Of a stretch of 40,357 bases of DNA, positions 17,341 to 25,875 are shown piece by piece; the first letter of the stretch is position 1, and every line of letters starts with the position of its first letter. The position numbers were made by a program, and so were the translations under genes. The notes under the pieces were generated by a model. It was not told the origin of the DNA. It searched no databases and saw only the letters and a program-made list of their open reading frames with translations. This DNA is from Desulfuromonas sp. Lineage in GTDB: Bacteria; Desulfobacterota; Desulfuromonadia; Desulfuromonadales; SZUA-401. The DNA lies in contig PKUI01000134.1 of NCBI GenBank assembly GCA_002869605.1, positions 1-40,357 on the forward strand. The letters run 5' to 3'.

Positions 17341-18673
17341 ACACAGCTACACCAACCTTGCCCAGATACGCGGACCACTACTTTTCCTTGAAAAGGTTTG
17401 TGCCGTACGTATGGGGGAATCGGTGCTGATCGAAGCTCCCGACGGCAGTTTGCGGGAAGGCGAAGTCTTACATATCGACGGCGAAAACGTCATGGTACAG
17501 ATTTTCGGTGAGAGCCGCGGACTTTCGCTGGACGGAACCCGTGTACGCTTTAGCGACAGTGTACGCAAGGCCCCGTTGAGCGAAGCGCTGCTCGGCAGGG
17601 TCTGCAACGGCTCCGGAGTCCTGATCGATGGCAAAGCACCCGTTATCCCCGACCGTTGGGCACCTGTCATCGGCGCACCGCTCAACCCCGCCGCCCGTGC
17701 CCGCCCACGTGAGTGTATTGAAACGGGGTTCTCCAGTATCGATGTCCTCAATACCCTGGTGCGCGGACAGAAGCTGCCGATCTTCTCCTCCGCGGGGTTG
17801 CCGTCTCAGGATTTGGTCGCCGCCCTTCTGGAACAGGCCCGTATGCCCCTCGCCAACGACATCAGTGAGCAAAAGTTTGCCGTGGTTTTCGTAGCGCTCG
17901 GTCTGACCCACCATGAATATGCGTTCTACATGCAGACCCTGGAGCGGCTTGAGACCCCCTGTACCGCCTACATCAACCTGGCCAATGACGCCGTCCTCGA
18001 GCGCCTGCTCGCACCGCGCTTCGCACTCACCTATGCCGAGTACCTCGCCTTCAGCCTCGGCTACGATGTCCTGGTGATTATTGCCGACATGACCAACTAC
18101 TGCGACGCACTGCGCGAGGTCGCCACCGCACGTGAAGAACTCCCGGGGCGACGAGGCTACCCCGGGTACATGTATTCGGACCTCGCGTCGATCTACGAGC
18201 GCGCAGGACGCATCAAGGGATCCAATGGGTCGATTACTCAACTTCCGGTCCTGACTATGCCGGAAAACGACATCACCCACCCGGTTCCCGACCTGACCGG
18301 TTACATCACCGAAGGGCAGCTGGTCCTCTCTGCAGACCTGCACCGCCGTGGCATTTTCCCGCCGATCGATATCCTGCCTAGCCTGTCACGGCTGATGCAG
18401 CAAGGCATCGGTGCTGGCCAGACCAGAGCTGATCACCGGAAGGTTGCAAACAGCCTATACCGTAACTACGCCAAGGGGTGTGACCTGCGCAACCTCGAAG
18501 CCATCGTCGGCAGAGATGGCCTATCGAAAGATGATCAGCTGTTTCTCGACTATGCCGAACAGTTTGAGCAGTCGTTTATTCACCAGGAGAACGGCCAACG
18601 CCGCCAGGTCGGGCAGAGCCTTGATATCGGCTTGAAGCTCAATGCTTCCCTGAAGGGCAAGGAGACCGCATGA
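17327..18673 (+). CDS. atpB: V/A-type ATPase regulatory subunit B
   Basis: Subunit B alternates with A in the head and lacks a working P-loop. The 448-aa protein begins MRLTEHSYTNLAQIRGPLLF and has LPIFSSAGLPSQDL where the P-loop would be, then LPGRRGYPGYMYSDLASIYERAG, the B signature. ATG 17327 has AGGAGA 7 nt upstream and gives the normal length; a longer open frame from 17201 runs within subunit A and is ignored. The stop overlaps subunit D by 4 bp. Confidence 0.95.
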   Translation: MRLTEHSYTNLAQIRGPLLFLEKVCAVRMGESVLIEAPDGSLREGEVLHIDGENVMVQIFGESRGLSLDGTRVRFSDSVRKAPLSEALLGRVCNGSGVLIDGKAPVIPDRWAPVIGAPLNPAARARPRECIETGFSSIDVLNTLVRGQKLPIFSSAGLPSQDLVAALLEQARMPLANDISEQKFAVVFVALGLTHHEYAFYMQTLERLETPCTAYINLANDAVLERLLAPRFALTYAEYLAFSLGYDVLVIIADMTNYCDALREVATAREELPGRRGYPGYMYSDLASIYERAGRIKGSNGSITQLPVLTMPENDITHPVPDLTGYITEGQLVLSADLHRRGIFPPIDILPSLSRLMQQGIGAGQTRADHRKVANSLYRNYAKGCDLRNLEAIVGRDGLSKDDQLFLDYAEQFEQSFIHQENGQRRQVGQSLDIGLKLNASLKGKETA

Positions 18674-19293
18674 TTCATCCGACCCGTACCAACCTGCTGA
18701 AACTTAAAGAGCGGCAACTTGCGGTTCATCGCAGTCTGGCTATTCTCAAGGCGCGGCGTCAGGCATTAATCTCGGAATTCCTCAAACTCGGAGAACAGTT
18801 CGTCGATCGTCACCAGCAGCTCTCAGATCTCTACGCGCGTTCCTTGTTGGAGTTACAAGAGATCCTTCGCCAGGAAGGGGATAATTCTCTGGCGGCCATA
18901 GCCGCTGCCACAAGCAAATTCAAAGGGATCACGACGCAGCCAGGCAACATCCTCGGTATTCCGTTCCTCACCATTCTTCCGGCAGATCAATTACCCCGCA
19001 CCACAGAAGAACGGCCATTCACCGATTTCCTTCACGAAAACAGCCTGTCGCATGCGGTCGAGCTGTTCGAGGAACTGAGCATGGCAATCATCAAACATGC
19101 CGACCTGGAGAGCCGTGTGCGACGACTGTCGCTAGCCATCCGGGAGACGACCCGTGTCATGCGCACACTCGAAGACCGGATCCTTCCACGTCAGGAACAG
19201 AATATCGCGCGTATCCGCTTCTTCCTCGCCGAAAGGGAACGAGAAGGCCAGTTCCGTCTGCGCAAATTCAAGCAGCTGCAAAAAACCATCTAG
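18670..19293 (+). CDS. atpD: V/A-type ATPase subunit D (rotor shaft)
   Basis: A 207-aa coiled-coil rotor protein. The opening HPTRTNLLKLKERQLAVHRSL and the closing long helix (ILPRQEQNIARIRFFLAEREREGQFRLRKFKQ) match the family, which uses the two helices as the antiparallel shaft. The middle (about 85-125) forms the short globular part. It is the last gene of the operon; no hairpin with a U-run follows, only an inverted repeat before the next gene. Confidence 0.94.
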   Translation: MIHPTRTNLLKLKERQLAVHRSLAILKARRQALISEFLKLGEQFVDRHQQLSDLYARSLLELQEILRQEGDNSLAAIAAATSKFKGITTQPGNILGIPFLTILPADQLPRTTEERPFTDFLHENSLSHAVELFEELSMAIIKHADLESRVRRLSLAIRETTRVMRTLEDRILPRQEQNIARIRFFLAEREREGQFRLRKFKQLQKTI

Positions 19294-19304
19294 CCCCCAC
19301 GCCC

Positions 19305-19339
19305 CCGTAATCTGTTATAGTATCGCATCCAGATTACGG
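19305..19339 (+). promoter_or_regulatory. inverted repeat before the UMF1-type transporter
   Basis: CCGTAATCTG (19305-19314) and CAGATTACGG (19330-19339) form a perfect 10-bp inverted repeat around a 15-nt loop. The right arm runs into the ribosome site (CGGAGA) of the next gene, and a -10-like TATAGT (19316-19321) lies in the loop. It could be an operator, or an RNA hairpin hiding the ribosome site. Confidence 0.55.
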
Positions 19340-19346
19340 AGACGCC

Positions 19347-20645
19347 ATGTCGACCCACCCCCTCAAAAACAAGCTGTTCGCCTGGTGTCTGTACGACTGG
19401 GCCAATTCAGGATTCGCCACGGTTATCCTCGCAGCGGTCTTGCCGGTCTATATAGTCAACCTGATCCCCGACGCCGGTGTCCCCCTCCCCTGGACAACTC
19501 AACCCCTCCCGGCAACCGCTTTCTGGGGCTACACCGTTTCGTTCTCGATGATGATTGTCGCCCTCGCGGCTCCGCTCTTGGGTCAACTGGCCGATCAGAA
19601 CAGCTGGCGCCAAAGAATGCTCGCCCTCTTCTGCCTGCTCGGAGCCTGTTCGACAGCAGCCCTCTCATTGACCAATGCGGGTGGGTACATGCTCACCGCA
19701 CTGCTGTTCGTCATCGGCAACATCGGCTTTGCCGCCGGCAACATCTTCTACAACGCCTACCTGAAGAATTTAGCCCACGGCACAGAGGCCGATCGTCTTT
19801 CGTCGAGGGGGTATGCCTTTGGTTATCTTGGAGGGGGATTGCTGCTGCTGATCGTTTTTCTGATAATCCAGAAATTTTCCTGGTTCGGTTTTTCGGACAT
19901 GGGACAGGCAACGCGCGCGAGCTTCCTGCTCACCGGCACCTGGTGGCTGTTGTTTGCCATCCCTGCGCTTGTCACCCTAGGTGACAAAAACACACCAGCA
20001 CCCGATGTGCATATCCGCGGCGTCTTCAAAAGATATCGCACAACCCTCGCAAAAGTCATGCAGCACCGGGAGCTGCGTCTGTTTCTCATCGCATTTCTGC
20101 TTTACAACGACGGTATACAGACCATCATCGCCATATCCGCGGTCTTTGCCCGGGACGAGTTACAGTTGTCGCAGACGACCATCCTCGGCTGTTTTCTATT
20201 GATTCAATTCCTCGCCACCCCGGGTGCGCTGTTCTTCGGACGCCTCGCTGAGAAGTTCGGCGCCAAACGCTGCGTCATCCTCAGCCTCATGGTGTTTACC
20301 GGCATCACCGCCTACGCCAGTCAAATGAGTACAGCCGCCGAGTTCTGGGGGCTCGGCATCGCCGTGGCGTGCGTTCTCGGCGGCAGCCAGGCGCTTAGCC
20401 GCTCACTGTTTGTACGCATGGTCCCCGAAAACAGCTCCTCCGAGTTCTTCGCCTGTTTCGCCATCAGCAGCAAATTTGCCTCGATTTTCGGTCCTCTGCT
20501 GGTTGCCGTACTGATTCACCTGAGCGGCTCAAGCCGCCTCGCGATCCTCTCTCTTGCGAGCTTTTTCATACTAGGGCTGCTGCTACTCGCACGGGTAGAC
20601 GTCGACGCAGGGGCACGACGGGCGCAGCAGGGAAGTGCCCCATGA
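19347..20645 (+). CDS. MFS transporter, UMF1 / Atg22-like family
   Basis: A 432-aa membrane protein with about 12 hydrophobic helices. The opening AWCLYDWANSGFATVI is the hallmark of the UMF1 (vacuole effluxer Atg22-like) branch of the major facilitator superfamily, as is the Asn/Gly-rich segment FVIGNIGFAAGNIFYNAYL. Bacterial substrates are unknown; amino acid or drug efflux is only a guess. ATG 19347 has GGAG about 7 nt upstream. The stop overlaps the AEC gene start by 4 bp, so both are cotranscribed. Confidence 0.85.
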   Translation: MSTHPLKNKLFAWCLYDWANSGFATVILAAVLPVYIVNLIPDAGVPLPWTTQPLPATAFWGYTVSFSMMIVALAAPLLGQLADQNSWRQRMLALFCLLGACSTAALSLTNAGGYMLTALLFVIGNIGFAAGNIFYNAYLKNLAHGTEADRLSSRGYAFGYLGGGLLLLIVFLIIQKFSWFGFSDMGQATRASFLLTGTWWLLFAIPALVTLGDKNTPAPDVHIRGVFKRYRTTLAKVMQHRELRLFLIAFLLYNDGIQTIIAISAVFARDELQLSQTTILGCFLLIQFLATPGALFFGRLAEKFGAKRCVILSLMVFTGITAYASQMSTAAEFWGLGIAVACVLGGSQALSRSLFVRMVPENSSSEFFACFAISSKFASIFGPLLVAVLIHLSGSSRLAILSLASFFILGLLLLARVDVDAGARRAQQGSAP

Positions 20646-21547
20646 GTCAACTGCTGCATGTTTTCATCAACGTCACCCTGCCGGTCTTCGGTATTGTCGC
20701 CCTGGGGTATCTTCTCGGGGCTCGCCTCCAACTTCAGGCACGCACCCTGACCCGCGTCGCCTACTACGTATTCGTACCGGCATTTATCTTCAAAGCGATC
20801 GGCGGCGCCGAGCTGCCGCTGTCGAGCACGATCAAGATGCTCACCTTCATCGTGCTTGTACATCTGTTGACGGTGCTGGCCGCCGCAGGGATCGGACGCG
20901 CGCTTGACCGCCCGAAAGTGATGATTGCGGCGTTCGTCATGATCGCCTCGTTCGGAAATGTTGGCAACTACGGTCTCGCGATGATCCATTTCCACCTTGG
21001 TGAAGCAGCGATTGCCCCCTCCACCATCTACTTTGTCGCCGTAACAATCAGCGCCTTCATCATCTGTGTCGGTGCTGCGGGCTGGGCTCGCGGTGGCCGC
21101 CGTGGAGCCTTCTGGGGACTATTGAAAACCCCGGCCTTATGGGCCGTGGTCCCGGCTCTTGCCGTATCTCAGGGGGGGATCGAGGTACCTCTGATGTTGT
21201 CTCGCATGATCGGCCTGCTTGCTGACGCAATGATTCCCGTCATGCTGTTTTCTCTCGGGCTACAACTGCTGGAACAGAAACAGGTTATGCTTTCAACCGA
21301 CGTATGGCTGGCCAGTGGAATTCGTCTCCTGTTGGCCCCGGCCCTGGCCTGGGGGCTGTCGATCCCCTTTCATCTCGGGCACGTCGAAGCGGTCTCCGGC
21401 ATCCTTCAGTCCAGCATGCCAACGGCGGTGCTTGTCGCTATCATCGCCAAGGAAAACGACATCATCCCGAGCTTTGTCATGTCCGTGGTCCTGGTATCAA
21501 CCCTGGCAAGCCTGATCACGTTGACCTTCCTGATGGTGATTCTCTAA
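20642..21547 (+). CDS. AEC family transporter (auxin-efflux / malate permease-like)
   Basis: A 301-aa protein with about ten hydrophobic helices in two halves, typical of the AEC family (YfdV, MleP, MdcF). Landmarks are TLPVFGIVALGYLLG at the start, ASFGNVGNYGLAMIHF (Gly/Asn-rich crossover of the first half) and QSSMPTAVLVAIIAKEND in the second half. Family members export or take up small carboxylates such as malate or malonate; the substrate here is unknown. It overlaps the preceding carrier gene by 4 bp. The next gene is convergent; the 194-bp gap has only a weak hairpin (CGTCAC...GTGACG around 21641-21664). Confidence 0.85.
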   Translation: MSQLLHVFINVTLPVFGIVALGYLLGARLQLQARTLTRVAYYVFVPAFIFKAIGGAELPLSSTIKMLTFIVLVHLLTVLAAAGIGRALDRPKVMIAAFVMIASFGNVGNYGLAMIHFHLGEAAIAPSTIYFVAVTISAFIICVGAAGWARGGRRGAFWGLLKTPALWAVVPALAVSQGGIEVPLMLSRMIGLLADAMIPVMLFSLGLQLLEQKQVMLSTDVWLASGIRLLLAPALAWGLSIPFHLGHVEAVSGILQSSMPTAVLVAIIAKENDIIPSFVMSVVLVSTLASLITLTFLMVIL

Positions 21548-21741
21548 CGTCGTTGTGCTCCTCCCAGATGATGCGAATGATTTTCGATCCGCTCCCGGCG
21601 TATACCAGCGGCAAAGGCTAAATAAATACAACGGCAGACAACGTCACCCATCGCTTGCTGTGACGTGACACATCGTACTATGGGGTGTTACTCAGATAGC
21701 GCCAACCCTTAGCTTGAAAAGAACCCCTATCAACCATTCCA

Positions 21742-23421
21742 TTAACTGCAGTCGCGCGGCAGCTCGAAGGAAGCAGTTGTCCCTCTATCCTTTTCACTTT
21801 CGACCCAGATGTTTCCACCATGGAGTTCGACGATCTGCTTGGCAATGCTCATCCCGAGGCCAAAACCGGTGACGGCGGTATCCGATGAATCGACCCGATA
21901 AAATTTATCGAACACCTTGTCGACCTGTTCGGGGGTCATGCCGATACCTGAATCAACAACACTGATCTGCCAACAGTCGTTCCTGCGAGAACAACGCAGG
22001 ACAATCTCGGTCCCTGGCGCAGAATACTTGGAGGCATTATTCAACAGATTTTCAAGCACCTGCTTGATTCGGTGACGATCAATCAGACATTGCGTCTGGG
22101 AGGAGGGCTTGGGCAAGTCGGGCGTAAACAGATGGCGAGAATCGTTAACCGTGTAAAAATCGATGGTTTTTTGCAGCAATTCAACCAGGCAGGACTGTTC
22201 AAGCTTCAGATCAATCGGTTTACCGCTCTCGATTCTTCCGACATCAAGAAGATCATCAATGATCTGATTAAGGGATTCACCACGGTCATAGACCTCGTCG
22301 AGAAATTCATTGATCTGCTCGGCATTGAACCCTCCGAATTTTTCGGGGGATCTTGCAAGCTCGGTAAACCCCAAAATTGCGCTCAAGGGCGTTCGCAGTT
22401 CGTGAGCGGCCGTCGAGATGAATTCGCTCTTCATCTGGTCCATTTCCAGCAGAGCCCGTTCTGCCGCCTTTTTGGCGCTGATGTCATAAAAAATCGACAC
22501 AAAGTGCGAGATGCGGTTCTTGGCGTCATACACAGCGGTCACCGACAGGCGAACCGGGAAACTGTTCCCGTCCTTGCGCCGATTCCACATTTCACCCGTC
22601 CAGGTTCCGTGTGATTTCAGATGAGATCGCATCTGCCGATAGACATTGCGATTGATATCCCCGGCGCTTAATAACTTGATGCCACGGCCAACGACTTCCT
22701 CCTCGGAGAACCCGGAGATTTTCAAAAAGGCCGCGTTGACCCGCTCTATTTCCCCTTTTGCCGTGGTAATAGCAATCGCCTCGACCGCGTGTTCAAACAC
22801 GCTGATCGACAATTGCATCTGATCCTCGAACTTTTTACGTTCCAAAAAGGTAAACAGCATGTAGATAAAGGCTAGAAAGGTGCCCCCTCCTATCACGGTG
22901 AAGGCATGATAATAGAGCGTACCGGTTTCGACAGCGTCGAGAGCTTCGCGGCTGAGGGCCAGCTTGTAATAGGAATTGACCTCACCCAACTTCCAGTCGG
23001 TGTGACAACGCGAGCAGTAACTGATTGTTTCGACGGGAAAATAGTAGGTCGTAAAATCACCATGAGACACATTATAAGGCGTCTGTAAACCTTTAACCTG
23101 GGCATCGCGCTGCTTGACCAATGCCGGGGTGGAAGAATACCGCACCACCCCTTGCGTATCGATCAACGAGAACTCCTGGACATAGTCGAAGGAGCCAATC
23201 TCTTCGAGATGCCCCTTGAATACCTTCATGTTTCCCTTCTTGAGGGAATCGTAAGTCGACATGAAAATCATGTCCCGTAAATTGTCCATATAGGAGTTCA
23301 ACGACGCCTTGACCCGTTGTGATTTCACCACATCGATCAGGACAAACGTCACCAACAGAAAACAGACGACAACCACGATCGTGGAGAAATATTTATTTGT
23401 CCGTGGATTCTTGAAAAACAT
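21742..23421 (-). CDS. membrane histidine kinase with periplasmic c-type haem motif and PAS domain
   Basis: A 559-aa sensor kinase. Order: membrane helix 1 (about 13-32), a periplasmic domain (33-170) with CSRCH at 136-140 (a CxxCH covalent haem site), membrane helix 2 (about 171-192), a PAS domain (about 205-320), HisKA with phospho-His340 in STAAHELRTPLSAILG, and an HATPase domain with NLLNNASKYS and VDSGIGM. The periplasmic part looks like the Tll0287/DUF3365-type haem sensor fold, but this is tentative. The start lies 8 bp after the hydrogenase small-subunit stop without a clear ribosome site, so translation is probably coupled. No response regulator is adjacent. Likely ligands are redox state, O2, NO or electrons from the hydrogenase (inference). 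Confidence 0.88.
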   Translation of the reverse strand: MFFKNPRTNKYFSTIVVVVCFLLVTFVLIDVVKSQRVKASLNSYMDNLRDMIFMSTYDSLKKGNMKVFKGHLEEIGSFDYVQEFSLIDTQGVVRYSSTPALVKQRDAQVKGLQTPYNVSHGDFTTYYFPVETISYCSRCHTDWKLGEVNSYYKLALSREALDAVETGTLYYHAFTVIGGGTFLAFIYMLFTFLERKKFEDQMQLSISVFEHAVEAIAITTAKGEIERVNAAFLKISGFSEEEVVGRGIKLLSAGDINRNVYRQMRSHLKSHGTWTGEMWNRRKDGNSFPVRLSVTAVYDAKNRISHFVSIFYDISAKKAAERALLEMDQMKSEFISTAAHELRTPLSAILGFTELARSPEKFGGFNAEQINEFLDEVYDRGESLNQIIDDLLDVGRIESGKPIDLKLEQSCLVELLQKTIDFYTVNDSRHLFTPDLPKPSSQTQCLIDRHRIKQVLENLLNNASKYSAPGTEIVLRCSRRNDCWQISVVDSGIGMTPEQVDKVFDKFYRVDSSDTAVTGFGLGMSIAKQIVELHGGNIWVESEKDRGTTASFELPRDCS

Positions 23422-23429
23422 TGTCAGAA

Positions 23430-24386
23430 TTATCGCCGTTGTTTGACTTTACGTTTCATCTCTGACCACGGGAGGTCTTCTACTTCCGAGGTATCCAGAT
23501 ACAGGGCACTCTCAAAGGGCCAGTCTGGGTTCATACAACCGATGCACGGCGTATTGCTCTCGATGCAGACATTGGTTCGCTGATTCCAGTGACGTGTCGA
23601 ACAGTCACTCGCCGTAATCGGACCACGGCACCCCTTCTTAAGCAGGCAGGCATGCTTGTCCTTGGAAAAATCGTTGACAAACAGATCCTGGGAAAAATTC
23701 TGGTGACGGCTACAGCGGTTGTGAATTAATTCGCCGAAATACTCGCGAGGATAATCAGTGAATTTACGAAACGGGGGAACCTTACCGGTCGCGGCGATAT
23801 AGGCAATCGTTCCCATCAGGTGGTCCGGATGTGCCGGGCATCCCGGAATACGCACATGCGGTACGTCAATCTGAAATTTCTCCATGTATTCAGTGACCGA
23901 CATCGCACCGGTGCGGCTTGCCCCCGAAGCTGGAATCCCCCCATGACTGGCGCAGGAACCGGAGCTGATCACCATGTGTGCCTGTTTGAGGTAGTCCTTG
24001 AGAACCGTAAACAGGGGCTTGTCACCGAGATAACAGGCCTCGGGAGGGGTAGACGGGATACTCCCTTCAACCACCAGGACTGCGTCCCCCTTGCTCACGG
24101 TCTTTTGCAAGTGCTCTAGGTACCCTCCTCCCTGACGAAACGACAGGGAAGGATGCGCCTCAAGACGACCGACATGGGACAGAAAATCAACAAAGTCGAA
24201 ATCATTTCCATACATCATCGACGTGGTGCAGCCCATGCAGTTCTGCGCATGGATAAAAGCAAGGGCCGGTGGATTGTTGACAAGATGAAGAAATCCATGA
24301 GCTAGCGAACGTGTCAACAGGGTGCTGCCACACATGAAAATCGAGATATCTCGACACCTTTTCAGAAATTCACGCCGGTTCAGCAT
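23430..24386 (-). CDS. [NiFe] hydrogenase small subunit, Tat-exported
   Basis: The small subunit carries three Fe-S clusters that conduct electrons from the NiFe site. The 318-aa protein starts with a twin-arginine signal MLNRREFLKRC. Proximal cluster ligands are Cys50 and Cys53 (NCMGCTTS), SGSCASHGG and PGCPAHPD; Gly52 between the first two Cys marks the standard cluster, not the six-Cys oxygen-tolerant form. Distal ligands are HNRC and CLLKKGC, medial ones DC...PCIGC. ATG 24386 has GAGGAG just upstream and lies 8 bp past the large-subunit stop; the longer frame from 24521 would overlap that gene by 128 bp. Large before small is the reverse of the commonest order. No cytochrome b or maturation protease gene is adjacent. 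Confidence 0.93.
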   Translation of the reverse strand: MLNRREFLKRCRDISIFMCGSTLLTRSLAHGFLHLVNNPPALAFIHAQNCMGCTTSMMYGNDFDFVDFLSHVGRLEAHPSLSFRQGGGYLEHLQKTVSKGDAVLVVEGSIPSTPPEACYLGDKPLFTVLKDYLKQAHMVISSGSCASHGGIPASGASRTGAMSVTEYMEKFQIDVPHVRIPGCPAHPDHLMGTIAYIAATGKVPPFRKFTDYPREYFGELIHNRCSRHQNFSQDLFVNDFSKDKHACLLKKGCRGPITASDCSTRHWNQRTNVCIESNTPCIGCMNPDWPFESALYLDTSEVEDLPWSEMKRKVKQRR

Positions 24387-24393
24387 AGGCTCC

Positions 24394-25848
24394 TCAATGA
24401 ATGGCACACGCAAGACAAGGGTCAAAACTTCTGACGATGCGGCCGATTTCAATCGCTTCGTGTTTGCGTTCATGCGGAGTCCGAGCAAGATCAATGCGGG
24501 TACCGACCAGCGCCTGTTCAACTGTGCCCCGAACCTTGTGGGCGGACGGCCCGAAGTTCCAGGTCGAGGGGACCTGCAGTTGGTAAGAAACCACCCTCCC
24601 CGCTTCCACCTTCAGTTCGTGGTTGAGCGCACCGCGCGCTGCCAGCGAACCCGCCCTGCCTGATCCGGAGGGAGCGGAGGTCATATCGATTTGCGAAATT
24701 GTCGGTTCCTCGAGCCGATAACTCGGCAACAGCCCAAGCAGGTAAACACTGATACGTTCGGCCTCATAGGCTCTGGCAAGGATACGCCCCATCACCGAAG
24801 AGGAGATACGCTGCTGCTTGAAACTGTTGATAAACCGGGTAAAGCCCTGGTCAGGGTTCACCGCCAAGCGGGCCAGAGGACCGACTTCCATCGCCTGTCC
24901 GCCGTAATGAAGTGCTTTGACCCAGGAATAGGCTCCCGCCTTTTTCGCCGCCAACTGCCCGTCATCAGCAAAAAACGACCGCTCGACGGACTCACCAACC
25001 CGCTGTGCGTCAAACCGCTCACGGCGACCATCGGCAAAGACGACCCCGGATTTATAGAGGGGCTGGTCATGCCGATCGAAGCCGCCATTGCAGTAGAAAT
25101 TTCCGTGCGTGCCACCGATCGAAAAATATCGGCTGAAATGACTCGCGAGAAGCTGAGCATGTGGAAGGTAATAACGTTTGATAAAGTCGGCGGTTTTGTC
25201 GAGGGCGTCTGCATACTTCATCAGGCGATCACTGGTGACATCGGTAGTAACGCCACCAGGAAGGATGGCATGGCAAAATGGAACCTTCCCTCCCAGGCTC
25301 GCAAGACCACTCCCAGCCTCTTTACGAATGGCGATAGCTTCTGCGTAAGCGAGGGCCAGTTCAACGGTTAGTTCGGTATCCTTGAGCGGGTCAGCCAGAC
25401 CCGGGTTCGTGAAGGTCCCGGACGAATCGAGAAACATCCGTTCGAGCTGAGCCACGCGTGGGTCGGCCCCCCGATATCTCTTGAGACGTGAAAAATCGAG
25501 ATAATCCGGCAGTGTCAGATGATAAAAATGGAAGATATGATCGGTGATCAGGTGGAGGCCGAGAATAAGTTCCCGGAGAACAAGCCCGTTGGGAGGGGGA
25601 CGATGCCCATAAAGATCTTCGAGGGCCATGCTGGCCGCGATACCATGAACTTCGTGGCAAATGCCGCAGATGCGTTGGGTGATCCGCGCCGCATCCACCG
25701 GATGGCGGCCGATCAAGAAGTCTTCGAAGCCCCTGAACATTCGCCCAGCGACACGTGCATCCGTAACCGAGTCACCGTCAAAGTCACACTCGACAGCTAG
25801 GTGACCTTCGATACGCGTTACGGGGTCCAAAGAGATGGTTCTCGTCAT
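24394..25848 (-). CDS. [NiFe] hydrogenase large subunit without C-terminal extension
   Basis: The catalytic subunit binds the NiFe(CN)2CO centre. The L1 motif is RICGICHEVHG (Cys61, Cys64) and L2 is DPCLACAIH (Cys478, Cys481, His484). N-terminal SLDPVTRIEGHLAVE and FGPSAHKVRGTVEQALVGT near the end are standard. Length 484 aa. His484 is the last residue: TGA follows directly, so there is no tail for the usual endopeptidase to remove. H2-sensing hydrogenases (HoxC/HupV) and a few others share this trait; most uptake enzymes do not. It is the first gene of a unit with the small subunit and the haem kinase, with its own promoter. Confidence 0.94.
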   Translation of the reverse strand: MTRTISLDPVTRIEGHLAVECDFDGDSVTDARVAGRMFRGFEDFLIGRHPVDAARITQRICGICHEVHGIAASMALEDLYGHRPPPNGLVLRELILGLHLITDHIFHFYHLTLPDYLDFSRLKRYRGADPRVAQLERMFLDSSGTFTNPGLADPLKDTELTVELALAYAEAIAIRKEAGSGLASLGGKVPFCHAILPGGVTTDVTSDRLMKYADALDKTADFIKRYYLPHAQLLASHFSRYFSIGGTHGNFYCNGGFDRHDQPLYKSGVVFADGRRERFDAQRVGESVERSFFADDGQLAAKKAGAYSWVKALHYGGQAMEVGPLARLAVNPDQGFTRFINSFKQQRISSSVMGRILARAYEAERISVYLLGLLPSYRLEEPTISQIDMTSAPSGSGRAGSLAARGALNHELKVEAGRVVSYQLQVPSTWNFGPSAHKVRGTVEQALVGTRIDLARTPHERKHEAIEIGRIVRSFDPCLACAIH

Positions 25849-25875
25849 ACGCCCTCACTACGGAAACAGTGTTTT

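Noticed and set aside
24364..24396. Selenocysteine or readthrough at the TGA ending the hydrogenase large subunit
   Set aside because: Both L2 cysteines are encoded by TGT upstream of the TGA, the codon follows the last His, and the in-frame sequence beyond reaches another TGA after seven codons while containing the small subunit ribosome site.
23430..24521. Longer start for the hydrogenase small subunit
   Set aside because: It would overlap the large subunit gene by 128 bp and put 45 unrelated residues before the twin-arginine signal; ATG 24386 has a good ribosome site.
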